The position numbers were made by a program, and so were the translations under genes. Of a stretch of 64,000 nucleotides of DNA, positions 55,144-63,797 are shown piece by piece. Source of the DNA: WRAV01 sp050950205 (GTDB lineage: Bacteria; Bacillota; Clostridia; Oscillospirales; Ruminococcaceae); assembly GCA_050950205.1 (NCBI GenBank), contig JBMNHF010000011.1, positions 14,965 to 78,964 of the forward strand. The letters are read 5' to 3'. The notes beneath the pieces are model-generated. The model saw only the letters and a program-made list of their open reading frames with translations. It ran no database searches and was not told where the DNA came from. The number at the start of each line of letters is the position of its first letter. Position 1 is the first letter of the stretch.

Positions 55144-55172
55144 ATTCTACCATAGCCGGTCGCTTTTGTCAA
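55144..55172 (-). promoter_or_regulatory. rRNA operon promoter
   Basis: Minus-strand TTGACA (55167-55172) and TAGAAT (55144-55149) are 17 bp apart, with an A/T-rich stretch upstream (55173-55200) like an UP element. It drives 16S through the last tRNA. The gap 55200-55400 otherwise holds nothing I can name. Confidence 0.88.
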
Positions 55173-55399
55173 CCTTTATTTTTTCTTTTTTCAAAGATTC
55201 TTGCCGGTCGACCTGCGCTCCGTGCAGCAGGCAGCTTTAAGATAATAGCATACCACCCCAGCTATGTCAAGGGGGTTTTTTAAATAAATTGGATTTTTTA
55301 CTGGTTTCCTATTGGTTTGTGCCGAATCCCGCTTTTCTACCCGTTTAGAGGCGGTCAAATTTCCTGTTATAGAATCCTGTAATATAATAAGGTATAGCA

Positions 55400-56233
55400 T
55401 TACCGAAGTCCCTGCATTCGAGCGTAGTGAAAGAGATACTGCTGGGCAATTCCTCCGGTTTCTTTCGTCCATTCAGGCAGCCCTTGGGGAAACCAACGCT
55501 CCATCACCCGTTTCATCCAAACGTCCATGGGCACACAGTCCACCCGCCCCAATCCATACAAAAGAGCACAGTCCGCCACTTTGGGGCCCACCCCGTAAAT
55601 TTGCATCAGCATTTCCCGAGCTTCCTGCAGGGGCAGCTTGGCAGCCTGCTCCAAGCAAACTCTTTTTTCGCAGACAGCCTTAGCGGCGTCCAGTATGTAT
55701 TTGGTTCGAAAACCGCAGCGGGCGGGAGCCAGATCTTCCAAAGTCATGCCAGCCAGTTGCTCCGGTGTGGGAAATGCATAACCCCCCGGGATCTCTTCCC
55801 CTGCCAACCGGCACAGCCGGTCGATCATTCCTTTGTTGCGGACTATGTTGTTGTTCTGACTCATGATAAAGGAGCATAGAGCCTCCCATCCATCTTGGCG
55901 GAGCACCCGAATCCCCGGCGCAAATTCCACTGCCTGACACAGCACCGGATCTTGGCGAAACAGCTTTTTCAGCTTGCCATAATTTCGGTCCAGATCAAAG
56001 TAGCTTCTCCAGCAGGTGTGAAACTCTTCCTCGCTCACTCCATATAAAATGACATCCTCTCCCCGTCGCTGGATTTCCAGCAAACGCCCAAAGGCAATTC
56101 CGCGAAAAGAATCCTCCCCCACCTGTTCCCACCGAAACGCCTGCCCACAGTCCAAAGTGGCGGCCAAATCAAAGTGGCGGGCACCCTTTAAAATGTAGTT
56201 ATTTCCCGCAACCTCTCCTGCCATATAATCCAT
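55400..56233 (-). CDS. OGG1-type 8-oxoguanine DNA glycosylase
   Basis: The enzyme removes 8-oxoguanine opposite C and can cleave the strand. The 277-residue protein has the OGG1/AlkA N-terminal beta domain, the helix-hairpin-helix QIYGVGPKVADCALL, with the catalytic Lys, and PMDVWMKRVM, with the catalytic Asp, in the order seen in OGG1 and in the clostridial Ogg. The start at 56233 (MDYMAGEVAGNN) is tentative; AAGGTG lies 10 bases upstream, but a TTG start nearby is possible. It is leftward and separate from the rRNA operon. Confidence 0.88.
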   Translation of the reverse strand: MDYMAGEVAGNNYILKGARHFDLAATLDCGQAFRWEQVGEDSFRGIAFGRLLEIQRRGEDVILYGVSEEEFHTCWRSYFDLDRNYGKLKKLFRQDPVLCQAVEFAPGIRVLRQDGWEALCSFIMSQNNNIVRNKGMIDRLCRLAGEEIPGGYAFPTPEQLAGMTLEDLAPARCGFRTKYILDAAKAVCEKRVCLEQAAKLPLQEAREMLMQIYGVGPKVADCALLYGLGRVDCVPMDVWMKRVMERWFPQGLPEWTKETGGIAQQYLFHYARMQGLR

Positions 56234-56370
56234 TGCAACCAACACCTTCCCACAGAACCTGCCTTTCCCGACAACTCTTTTCAATGAGCTTTCTTGCTCT
56301 TGTGGCAAAATCTTACTACAATACAGTCCGTATTTCTTTTTTTGTCTCTTGTCTGACAAAGCAGCCCTAA

Positions 56371-56401
56371 AACCTGCAAAGCTTGTAAAGGGTTGCAGGT
56401 T
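56371..56401. repeat. Hairpin upstream of the glycosylase gene
   Basis: AACCTGCAA (56371-56379) pairs with TTGCAGGTT (56393-56401) over 9 bp with a 13-base loop. Its role is unknown. Confidence 0.5.
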
Positions 56402-56570
56402 AAAACACAGGATGTCACAATTGGTAAAACGGACAAGATTAGTATAGCAAAAACAAAGCCAAAAGTCATGAATAATATGAAAAATCGCATAACAATGCCA
56501 TTACAAACTTTGGTAAAGGGGATACAACTTTTTGTTGAACCTTTAAGGGTATTCACTCTGGCTGCATATA

Positions 56571-56758
56571 AAATCCACAAGGAAAAATATTTTTCCCCAC
56601 GCAAAAATCAGGCTTTCCACACTTTCCACAGAGTTTTCCACAATGTTTTCCCGGCAATGGTGGATCATTTATATTACAATTAGTATAATATACAGCATTT
56701 GCTGAATATGCTTGGACGAATTTCTGTTTTTGTCAGTATGTTCGCCGTTTTTTCCACA
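56571..56758. other. DnaA-box-like cluster; candidate replication origin or DnaA-binding region
   Basis: Within the roughly 700-base gap at 56.23-56.93 kb, TTTTCCACA occurs at 56634-56642 and 56750-56758, CTTTCCACA at 56613-56621 and 56622-56630, and AAATCCACA at 56571-56579, all on the same strand. The first two match the DnaA consensus TTWTNCACA. An AT-only-like stretch (56666-56692) lies beside them. No dnaA or dnaN gene is nearby in the window. Genes to the left point mostly left and those to the right mostly right. Confidence 0.5.
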
Positions 56759-56930
56759 GGATCTGGAAATCAAACTGCTGTCAACCACTACAAGTGGTGA
56801 ATTTCTTCCATGCGCATACCCCTTTATCTCCTTTGTTTGTTTCCTGAAAGAGGGAATACTGGAGAAATTTTGGGAGATAATGAGGAAAGATGCAACTGCA
56901 GAACTTCAGGTTACAGGTGGAATTTGAGCC

Positions 56931-57188
56931 ATGGTGAAAGGAATTAATCGAAATATCATCGAAATTGCAGAAACCGGCAGTGAGGTGTTTGAGCGGGCGA
57001 TTTTAATTGTTCGTCCGGACAGTAGCGACAAGGATACCAGTACATTGGAGGCCCATGCCCGCCGTTATCTGGGGGGATTGCGTCCCCGGCGCCTTTGGCT
57101 GTCCCGAAGTTGGCCGGCCGTTCTCCTGCGCTATTTGGGTGCGGCAGGGCTGGGTTCTCTGTTTACCTGGCTGGCTTTGCAATTGTAG
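56931..57188 (+). CDS. Small conserved clostridial membrane protein
   Basis: The 85-residue protein starts with MVKGINRNIIEIAETGSEVF, a pattern of a short clostridial family that is often misannotated as a translation initiation factor; I place no function on it. The C-terminal part has a basic stretch (RPRRLWLSRSW) and a hydrophobic segment (YLGAAGLGSLFTWLAL) likely to be a membrane anchor. GGTGG precedes the ATG. It is the first rightward gene after the DnaA-box cluster. Confidence 0.75.
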   Translation: MVKGINRNIIEIAETGSEVFERAILIVRPDSSDKDTSTLEAHARRYLGGLRPRRLWLSRSWPAVLLRYLGAAGLGSLFTWLALQL

Positions 57189-57211
57189 AATGTCAAAATT
57201 TATGCTATAAT
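57183..57211 (+). promoter_or_regulatory. Promoter of rlmB and downstream gene
   Basis: TTGTAG (57183-57188) and TATAAT (57206-57211) are 17 bp apart. A GGGTCTG/CAGACCC hairpin (57298-57317) lies in the leader before rlmB. Confidence 0.7.
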
Positions 57212-57345
57212 GGCTGCAACCCAATTCTAACGATTTTTCACGGGCATTTCGGCGGGGGTTTTCCTGTTGTCTGCCCATCAATTTTCAATGGCAGCCGGGG
57301 TCTGTTGGTGCAGACCCATACATATTGCATAAGGTGGCAGACTCC

Positions 57346-58086
57346 ATGACAACTCTTCCCAACAACGACATCATATATGGCCGGGGGCCGGTGCGGGAGC
57401 TGCTGCGCAGCGACAGGCAAGCAGAATATCTTTTGCTTCAAAAAGGGCTGGAAGGCTCGGTGGGGCAACTGATTGCCCTGGCAAAACAAAAAGGAATTCC
57501 CGTCAAGGAGGCCGACGTCCGCAAGCTGGATGAGCTGTGCGGCGGCGGCAACCACCAGGGAGTGGCGGCGCAGGTGTCGGCGGCCCGCTACTATGAGCTG
57601 GAGGATCTGCTAAAACTGGCAAAGGACGAGCCTCCCCTGTTGGTCATCGCCGACGAAATTGAGGATCCCCACAATTTAGGCGCCATTATTCGCACGGCAG
57701 AGGCAGCGGGGGCCCATGGTCTCATTTTGCCCAAGCGGCGCAGCGCCGGTCTTTCTCAAACGGTGGCCAAAACCTCGGCGGGAGCGGTGGAGCATCTTCC
57801 AGTGGCAAGGGTCTCCAATCTGCCCACCACCATCAAGCTGCTCAAAGAGCGGGGCGTTTGGATATACGGTGCCCATATGGAAGGAGTGCCTTACACCCAG
57901 GTAGATTTTTCGGGGCCTGCGGCTCTGGTGCTGGGCTCGGAGGGCCACGGACTGGGCCGCCTGGTGCGGGAAAGCTGCGATATGCTGGTTTCGATTCCCA
58001 TGTATGGTAAAATGAACTCTCTTAACGTATCGGTGGCGGGGGGCATTCTCCTGTATGAGATAGCTCGCCGCCGTGCAGCAAGATAA
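57346..58086 (+). CDS. rlmB: 23S rRNA (guanosine-2251-2'-O)-methyltransferase
   Basis: RlmB is a SpoU-class knotted methyltransferase acting on G2251 of the peptidyl-transferase P loop. The 246-residue protein has the substrate-binding N-domain and the conserved motifs NLGAIIRTAEAAGA, LVLGSEGHGL and IPMYGKMNSLNVSVA. The start at 57346 follows AAGGTGG; a TTG 21 bases upstream is less likely. The close TrmH-type rRNA family is possible, but the motif set fits RlmB well. Confidence 0.9.
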   Translation: MTTLPNNDIIYGRGPVRELLRSDRQAEYLLLQKGLEGSVGQLIALAKQKGIPVKEADVRKLDELCGGGNHQGVAAQVSAARYYELEDLLKLAKDEPPLLVIADEIEDPHNLGAIIRTAEAAGAHGLILPKRRSAGLSQTVAKTSAGAVEHLPVARVSNLPTTIKLLKERGVWIYGAHMEGVPYTQVDFSGPAALVLGSEGHGLGRLVRESCDMLVSIPMYGKMNSLNVSVAGGILLYEIARRRAAR

Positions 58087-58115
58087 CGGCATCAACGTTT
58101 CAGGAGTGCGCGGGT

Positions 58116-60488
58116 ATGGATAAAAACTACAAGGTAGACGACATCCTGCTGGAAATTAAAAGTAAAAAGCTCCGTCAAAAGGAGCGAAATACGGTGGTGC
58201 GGCCCGAGCAGCCCTCCGCCGAAGAATTTCCCACCCTTCGCAAGGAAAAGGATCCGCCCTTTCGAGAGGAGGAGCCCTTGCAGCAGACGGGGCAACCTGT
58301 TTCCAAGGGCCATCCGGAAATACAAGAGGGGGACGAAACGGCACAGTTGGATCTGCCTCCTTTCAAGGAGGAGCGGGGGGTGCCTCTGCGGTTTGACGGC
58401 CATGTTCAGCCCCTCACCGATCGGGCTCGTATTCGTCAAGGTCGCCATGGGCGCTTTGCACCTCCCCCGCAAGAGCCTGCGGAAGATTCGGCTGTCATAG
58501 ATTTTTCCGCCTTTCGGGCAGGAGTGATGGAGGCCGCCGGCCTAAATGAAGAGCAAGAGTCCCTGGAAAAAACCCAGGTGCTTTCCAAGCTGTCCAGGCC
58601 CAATCTGGATGAGCTGCGCAACCGCGGTCCCACCATTCTCGGCGTGGTAGACGAGGATGACGAGGATCTGCTGGAGTTGGAGATGGACCTCTACGACGAG
58701 GACGAGGAGGACTACGAGGACCAAGAGCTCCACCGTCCTGCCATGGATTTTTCCGAGTACAACTCCATCGAGGACCGCCGGGATGTGGCCATTGACATTG
58801 CCCGAGTCAAGCTGTGGCTGGTGATTCGGCTGTTGGTCACCGCCCTATTGGCAGGGACCCTGCTGTATCTGGTGTTGTCCGCCAAATACCTCAAAATGCC
58901 CTTACCTGTCTTTCTGGCTCCCGAACTGCATCTGAAACCTTACTTGTTGACCCTTACGGTTTTGACCATACTCACAGCCCTGGCGGGCAGTTCGGCCATG
59001 GGTGGCGGTCTGATCAGTTTGTTTAAAATGCGGGCCAACTCGGATACCCTGGCTGCCCTTGCCATGCTGGGGGCCGTTGGGCAGTGCGTCTATGCTACCG
59101 CCCGCGCCGGAACCGAGGCGGTGCGACCCGAGGAGCTTACCCTTTATTGTGCGGTAGCCGCCATGAGCATGTTCTTTAATGCTCTGGGTAAAATGACCAT
59201 GATCTCCCGGATTCAGGCCAATTTTAAAATCATCTCCTCCGACCGCCCCAAAAAGGCAGTGCTTTTGGCCGAGGACGAAAGCTTCTGCCGCCATTTTGTC
59301 AGGGGAACCCCCCGACGGCCGGCGGTGGCAGTGTCTGCCAAGGCGGATTTCTTTACGGATTTTCTCGCCCTCTCCTACTCCGATAAGTACGATGTGGGCA
59401 TCAACCGGGTGGTGGCTCCCATCTGTCTGACAGGAGCTGTGGTGGTGGGAATTCTCACCTTTATCTTTACCAAGGGCCAAATGGCGGCAGCCATTACCGC
59501 TTTCACCGCCATTCTCTGCGTTTGCGCCACCTTTTCCGCCACCTTTATCGAGAATATTCCCCTGGGTAAACTCACCGGCAAGCTGGCGCCCAGGGGCGGG
59601 ATGGTGAGTGGAAACAAAGCGGTGGAGGACTTTTGCGATGTTTCCGCTTTGGTTTTGTCGGAAAACGATCTCTTCCCCAAAGGGCATATTCAGATTCACG
59701 GCATCAAAGCTCTGGAAAACGGGCGGGTGGACGAAGCCATATTGGATGTAGCCAGTGTGGTCTGTGCTGCCGGCAGCGCCATGAGTCACGTCTTTCTGGA
59801 AATGGTGGGGGGAAACAAAAAGCTTCTGAAAAAAGTGGAGAACATCTCCTACGAGAATGCCCGGGGCCTTTCCGCCTGGGTGGATTCCCGCCGAACCCTC
59901 ATCGGCAACGCCCGAATGATGCAGGCCCACGGCATTTCCCTGCCGGCGGAAAATCTCAATCCCAAGTACCTGCAGGAAGGGGGCGAGGTGTTCTATCTGG
60001 CGGTGGGAGGGGAACTGACCGCCCGCTTTACCGTCAGCTACCACATCGACGAGGAGCTGGCCCTTGAGCTGGACCAGATGGCTTCTTCGGAAAAGATTCT
60101 TATCGTCTATACGGTGGACCCCAACCTCAGTCCGGAAAAAATTTGGTCCCTTTACGGCTATCCCCAGCATTTGATTAAAATTATTCCGTCCGAGCTGCAC
60201 CAGCAGTACAGTGCTCTCACCGCTCCCCGCCCGGAAGCCATGGCGGAAATTGCCTATACCGGCCGCGCCGCCACCATGGTAGGTGCGCTCAAAGCTTGTA
60301 TGGCAGCCCGCTCCTCCATTTTGGCCGCCACCATGGTGCAGCTGATTCAAATTGCTTTGGGATATGGGCTCATCGCTTTGGTAGCCTTTTTGGGCACCGT
60401 GAATACCGTTACCGTGCCGGTGCTCGTCGCTTATCAGTTGTTCTGGTTTGTCATCATCTGGCTGGTGCAAAAGATCCGCTCTGCCTAA
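58116..60488 (+). CDS. P1B-type ATPase-like membrane protein lacking catalytic motifs
   Basis: The 790-residue protein has a charged, acidic N-terminal tail of 220 residues, then eight predicted membrane segments: four (about 232-255, 276-300, 311-327, 341-358), a small cytoplasmic domain, two (about 432-451, 456-478), a 250-residue cytoplasmic region and two at the C-terminus (about 734-760, 766-784). This is the topology of P1B metal-pump ATPases. But the phosphorylated DKTGT site is replaced by LVLSENDLFPKG (Ser515), the CPx region reads ENIPLG (479-484), and TGE, TGD and GDGxND motifs are absent. The N-domain GN motif (IGNARMMQAHGI) is retained. It follows rlmB by 29 bases. It is probably a non-pumping scaffold or sensor (inferred). 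Confidence 0.75.
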   Translation: MDKNYKVDDILLEIKSKKLRQKERNTVVRPEQPSAEEFPTLRKEKDPPFREEEPLQQTGQPVSKGHPEIQEGDETAQLDLPPFKEERGVPLRFDGHVQPLTDRARIRQGRHGRFAPPPQEPAEDSAVIDFSAFRAGVMEAAGLNEEQESLEKTQVLSKLSRPNLDELRNRGPTILGVVDEDDEDLLELEMDLYDEDEEDYEDQELHRPAMDFSEYNSIEDRRDVAIDIARVKLWLVIRLLVTALLAGTLLYLVLSAKYLKMPLPVFLAPELHLKPYLLTLTVLTILTALAGSSAMGGGLISLFKMRANSDTLAALAMLGAVGQCVYATARAGTEAVRPEELTLYCAVAAMSMFFNALGKMTMISRIQANFKIISSDRPKKAVLLAEDESFCRHFVRGTPRRPAVAVSAKADFFTDFLALSYSDKYDVGINRVVAPICLTGAVVVGILTFIFTKGQMAAAITAFTAILCVCATFSATFIENIPLGKLTGKLAPRGGMVSGNKAVEDFCDVSALVLSENDLFPKGHIQIHGIKALENGRVDEAILDVASVVCAAGSAMSHVFLEMVGGNKKLLKKVENISYENARGLSAWVDSRRTLIGNARMMQAHGISLPAENLNPKYLQEGGEVFYLAVGGELTARFTVSYHIDEELALELDQMASSEKILIVYTVDPNLSPEKIWSLYGYPQHLIKIIPSELHQQYSALTAPRPEAMAEIAYTGRAATMVGALKACMAARSSILAATMVQLIQIALGYGLIALVAFLGTVNTVTVPVLVAYQLFWFVIIWLVQKIRSA

Positions 60489-60499
60489 ACAGGATTTAC

Positions 60500-60536
60500 G
60501 GCAGCCGACGCCCTTAACGGTCGGCTGCCTTTTTTT
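60500..60536 (+). terminator. Terminator of the rlmB-ATPase-like unit
   Basis: GGCAGCCGAC (60500-60509) pairs with GTCGGCTGCC (60520-60529), followed by TTTTTTT. Confidence 0.93.
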
Positions 60537-60618
60537 GTGATGGTGAAGCCATTTTTAACCCACCAATCCGACGATATTTTTCCATCATGATTTTGGTGAA
60601 TTTGGGCAAATAAAGCAG

Positions 60619-60647
60619 TTGACATTCCGAACTTCCCATGATATACT
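60619..60647 (+). promoter_or_regulatory. Promoter of the cold-shock gene
   Basis: TTGACA (60619-60624) and TATACT (60642-60647) are 17 bp apart, leaving a leader of about 137 bases, as seen for cspA-type genes where the leader controls mRNA stability and translation. Confidence 0.82.
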
Positions 60648-60790
60648 TACAACTGTGTTTCAAAGTCGCCAGATGCTCATATGCTTCACATGTTTGTGTT
60701 AGTCATTGAACGTTTGATGATTGACACAAGCATGTGATTTTTTATGACTAAGGGTCGTTGGAATCACAGCAATTATTAGGAGGTTCCACA

Positions 60791-61000
60791 ATGTACAACG
60801 GTACTGTAAAATGGTTCAACGCAGAAAAAGGATTTGGCTTTATCTCCAACGATGACGGTGGCGAAGACGTCTTCGTACACTTCTCCGCAATTGTCGCCGA
60901 TGGATATAAGACTCTCAACGAGGGTCAAAAAGTCACCTTCGATACCGAAATCGACCCTAAGAACAACAAGCTTCGGGCCGTCAATGTTGTCGCTGTCTAA
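60791..61000 (+). CDS. csp: Cold-shock protein
   Basis: The 69-residue protein is a single cold-shock domain with the RNA-binding motifs KWFNAEKGFGFI (RNP1) and DVFVHFSAI (RNP2). It melts RNA secondary structure at low temperature. The start at 60791 (MYNGTVKWF) follows AGGAGG. It is monocistronic, between its own promoter and terminator. Confidence 0.95.
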   Translation: MYNGTVKWFNAEKGFGFISNDDGGEDVFVHFSAIVADGYKTLNEGQKVTFDTEIDPKNNKLRAVNVVAV

Positions 61001-61013
61001 AACCCACAAAGAA

Positions 61014-61048
61014 AAACGCGTCTGTCGCTAAGGCAGGCGCGTTTTTTT
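61014..61048 (+). terminator. Terminator of the cold-shock gene
   Basis: The stem ACGCGTCTG/CAGGCGCGT (one G-U-type position) is followed by TTTTTTT. Confidence 0.85.
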
Positions 61049-61083
61049 ATCCGTTGCAAGGCCTTCTTTTTTTAGAATGCAAA

Positions 61084-61923
61084 TTAGCCGTGGTAAGAGG
61101 CATCTTCCCTTTGCCGGGGACTATCCTTCCCCTCCTTCATCCACTGGGGCATCTGAATGGCACCGGAAGAGAGGGTCACCAGTTTTTGCGGCGCAATCCG
61201 GCTCAAAAGGCAGGCCGCTTTATTTTGCAAGCCGGGAATTACCACCGGTCGCCCGGCCATCAGGCCGCGGTACCCTTTGGCAGCCACCTGAGCGGGGTGC
61301 ATCACCCCCACCCGGAACAGCAGGGTGCGTTCCATTCCGGCCCGGTGGGCAAACCCGGTGTGGGTTGCTCCCGGGCAAAGAGCGGTCACCTTAACACCGG
61401 TACCCCGACATTCCTGGGCCAGTGCCCGGCTCAAAGACAGAACATAGGCCTTGGAGGCACAGTAAACCCCGTTGTAGGGCCCCGGCACAAAGGAGCCGAT
61501 GGAGGCCACGTTGAGAATTCTGCCCCAGCCCCGCTCTATCATCCCGGGAAGCAAGCGGCGACACAATTCGGTGACCGCATGAATGTTGACGTAAAGCATC
61601 TCCTGCTGCTGCTGGATGGAGTTTTCCACAAAGAGGCCTGCCAAACCAAAACCTGCATTGTTGACCAAAACATCCACCACCGCCCCCATTTGCTCCAGAC
61701 GGGCGCACAGCTCCCGGGCTGCTCCTTTGATGCCCAAATCCATGCCGATGGTGCGCACCCTGATGCCGTAAGTGGCGCTCAGCCGGTGGGCAAGCCCACG
61801 CAGCCGAGAGGGGTTGCGTCCGGTGATGATTAGTTGATAGCCCTGCCGGGCAAATTGACAGCATAAAGCTTGTCCGATTCCACCGGTTGCACCAGTAATT
61901 AAAACTGTTCGGACCCGTTTCAT
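61084..61923 (-). CDS. Short-chain dehydrogenase/reductase
   Basis: The 279-residue protein has the classical SDR fold with TGATGGIGQAL (cofactor glycines), NNAGFG and the catalytic Ser-Tyr-Lys in VASIGSFVPGPYNGVYCASK. The start at 61923 (MKRVRTVLITG) follows GGGAGG and drops a 32-residue upstream extension. Residues after the cofactor loop (GRNPSRL) suggest NADP preference. The C-terminal part (YRGLMAGRPVVIPGLQNKAACL) is typical of the DltE-like/YqjQ group. The substrate is unknown. It is divergent from the AEC transporter gene. Confidence 0.88.
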   Translation of the reverse strand: MKRVRTVLITGATGGIGQALCCQFARQGYQLIITGRNPSRLRGLAHRLSATYGIRVRTIGMDLGIKGAARELCARLEQMGAVVDVLVNNAGFGLAGLFVENSIQQQQEMLYVNIHAVTELCRRLLPGMIERGWGRILNVASIGSFVPGPYNGVYCASKAYVLSLSRALAQECRGTGVKVTALCPGATHTGFAHRAGMERTLLFRVGVMHPAQVAAKGYRGLMAGRPVVIPGLQNKAACLLSRIAPQKLVTLSSGAIQMPQWMKEGKDSPRQREDASYHG

Positions 61924-62046
61924 TTCCATCCTCCCTTTTTTGGGGTGCAATTTTAGACATTTTCCTGTATAATAGCGCCTGTAGCGTGTTTGAAACCAAT
62001 GCGATTTTTCCAGTAGCATGATATCATTCCATAGGATGGTGCATAC

Positions 62047-62973
62047 ATGTTTTTTGCGCAGACCATATTTTCTCAGCTAACCGCTCTGCTTCTTCTGGCC
62101 TTTGCAGGATGGGTGATGGCCCGCACCGGCAAGCTCACCGACGAAAAACCTCTCAATGCTTTGCTTGCCAACGCAGCCCTTCCCGCGCTTATCATCGCCA
62201 ACCTGCAAGCCCCTTATTCTGTGGCCCTCCTCAAGGATATGGGGATGATTTTTGGGGGAATGATGGTAATTTTTTTGGCAGTGGGATGGCCGGTAGGCGC
62301 CCTGGCTGCCCGTCTGGCCGGCAAAACAGGACAGATAAAAGGGGCCTGGATTGCCTGCATCGTCTTTCCCAATGCGGTTTTTATGGCACAGCCCATCCTC
62401 TCTGCTCTTTACGGGGAGGAAACTCTGGTTTTAATTGCCCCCGTCACCCTTGCCTTCAATCTCACCTGCTATACCTTTGGCGGCTGGCTTTTGAGTGGTG
62501 ATGACGGGGCAGCCTATCGCCTAAGACAGATTCTGCTCAAGCCGGCGGTTGTCTCCTGCTTTTTGGGACTGCTTCTGTTCTTTTTGCCCTTCCGGCTCCC
62601 CGGCGCCGTTCTTTCTCCCCTAAAAATGCTGGCGGCAACCACCACTCCCATTTCTATGATTATCATTGGCTGTCAGTTAGCCAGAATCAGTCCCCAAAGC
62701 CTCTTTTTGGATGGGGAAATTTATGTCCTGAGCCTGGTCAGGCTGGTGCTGACAGCCCTGATTTCACACGGAGTGCTGCGGCTGTTTATTTCGGATCCCA
62801 CCATTTTAGGGGTGCTGACCATCTGCGCCTCTATGCCCAGCGCTGCCATCCTGCCCATCGTTGCCGGGGATCGGGGGGGCGACAGTCTCCTCTGCTCCAA
62901 AACCGTCCTTATCTCCACTGTGCTCTGCGTTTTCACCGTTCCCTTTCTGATGCAGCTGCTGCTAAACTTCTAA
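62047..62973 (+). CDS. AEC-family permease
   Basis: The 308-residue membrane protein has the AEC (auxin efflux carrier) layout with about ten hydrophobic segments, the two five-helix halves being roughly residues 5-145 and 165-305. Members include malate and malonate transporters (MleP and MdcF); substrate is not predictable. It is divergent from the SDR gene. The 320-base gap after it holds a weak promoter for the ACT gene and an AT-rich stretch. Confidence 0.85.
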   Translation: MFFAQTIFSQLTALLLLAFAGWVMARTGKLTDEKPLNALLANAALPALIIANLQAPYSVALLKDMGMIFGGMMVIFLAVGWPVGALAARLAGKTGQIKGAWIACIVFPNAVFMAQPILSALYGEETLVLIAPVTLAFNLTCYTFGGWLLSGDDGAAYRLRQILLKPAVVSCFLGLLLFFLPFRLPGAVLSPLKMLAATTTPISMIIIGCQLARISPQSLFLDGEIYVLSLVRLVLTALISHGVLRLFISDPTILGVLTICASMPSAAILPIVAGDRGGDSLLCSKTVLISTVLCVFTVPFLMQLLLNF

Positions 62974-63248
62974 CCACCTTTTATGATAACACGCCGGCAC
63001 AGGCACTGCAATCCGCCTTGGATTCCATTTGCGGGAATTCTTTTAGAGGAAAGGACAGCCGGTGGGTATCAATCTGTCAAAACTCTGCTTGTACCGTTGA
63101 AAAGAAACAGAATATTTCATAACGGGCGCCGGGATCAAGAGCATTTCAAAGGAATTTTGATGCAGTTTGGCAATTTGCCTGTTTTTTAACCCACAGAACT
63201 CTTTTTGGCTCAAAATGCATTTTGTTGCGGTTCCATCTTCGTGTTATA

Positions 63249-63263
63249 TTGTATTTTATACAA
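63249..63263 (+). promoter_or_regulatory. Dyad upstream of the ACT-hom unit
   Basis: TTGTATTTTATACAA is a perfect 6+3+6 inverted repeat just upstream of the ACT gene ribosome site. A TTGTTG-17-TATATT promoter lies immediately before it (about 63222-63250). Its function is unknown; it may be an operator. Confidence 0.45.
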
Positions 63264-63291
63264 GTACACACGTTTATGGGAGGTGGACATT

Positions 63292-63750
63292 TTGCAGGGT
63301 TCGCCGGAAACTTCAGGAGGCACCCAATATCTTTTGGTGGACAGCAAGGTGCTGCCGGAAGTGTTTTTAAAGGTGGTGCGTGCCAAACAGCTGTTGGCGC
63401 AGGGTAAGGTAAAAAGCCTGTCGGAAGCCACCAAAGAGGTGGGGATTTCCCGCAGTGCCTTTTATAAATACAAAGACAATGTCTTTACTTATCAAAACAC
63501 CAGTGCCCGGCAGATGGCCACCCTCACCGCCGAGCTGGCCGACCAGCCGGGGATGCTGTCCGAACTGCTGGCCATCCTTTCCAAAAGTGGTGCCAACATC
63601 CTCACCATCAACCAGAATATTCCGGTGGACAGTGTCGCTCCCATTTCCATTTCCATGCGCACCGATGCCCTCACCGTGGACATCGAAACCCTGACCCAGA
63701 AGCTTCAGGCTCTGGACGGAGTGGTGAATCTGCGCATTCTTTCCAACTAA
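63292..63750 (+). CDS. UPF0735-type ACT domain protein
   Basis: The 152-residue protein has an N-terminal helical region with a helix-turn-helix look (LSEATKEVGISRSAFYKYKD) and a C-terminal ACT domain (ADQPGMLSELLAILSKSGAN), which binds amino acids. The TTG start at 63292 is supported by GGAGG 8 bases upstream; the track ATG would add a hydrophobic 29-residue extension. It is followed 47 bases later by homoserine dehydrogenase, a common pairing in Firmicutes, and may regulate that enzyme or its gene. Confidence 0.88.
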   Translation: MQGSPETSGGTQYLLVDSKVLPEVFLKVVRAKQLLAQGKVKSLSEATKEVGISRSAFYKYKDNVFTYQNTSARQMATLTAELADQPGMLSELLAILSKSGANILTINQNIPVDSVAPISISMRTDALTVDIETLTQKLQALDGVVNLRILSN

Positions 63751-63797
63751 ACAGAAAAGTCTTCCCCAGACTTCATGATAAAAGGAGAGCATTGATT

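Noticed and set aside
56281..56604. 107-codon leftward frame in the DnaA-box stretch
   Set aside because: AT-rich with a hydrophobic run by chance; no ribosome site; part of it overlaps the glycosylase leader.
56712..56927. 71-codon rightward frame upstream of the small conserved gene
   Set aside because: Low-complexity aromatic composition, no ribosome site, and it overlaps a DnaA-box-like site.
58902..60470. 522-codon leftward open frame inside the ATPase-like gene
   Set aside because: Antisense to a long gene with membrane segments; no motif and no ribosome site.
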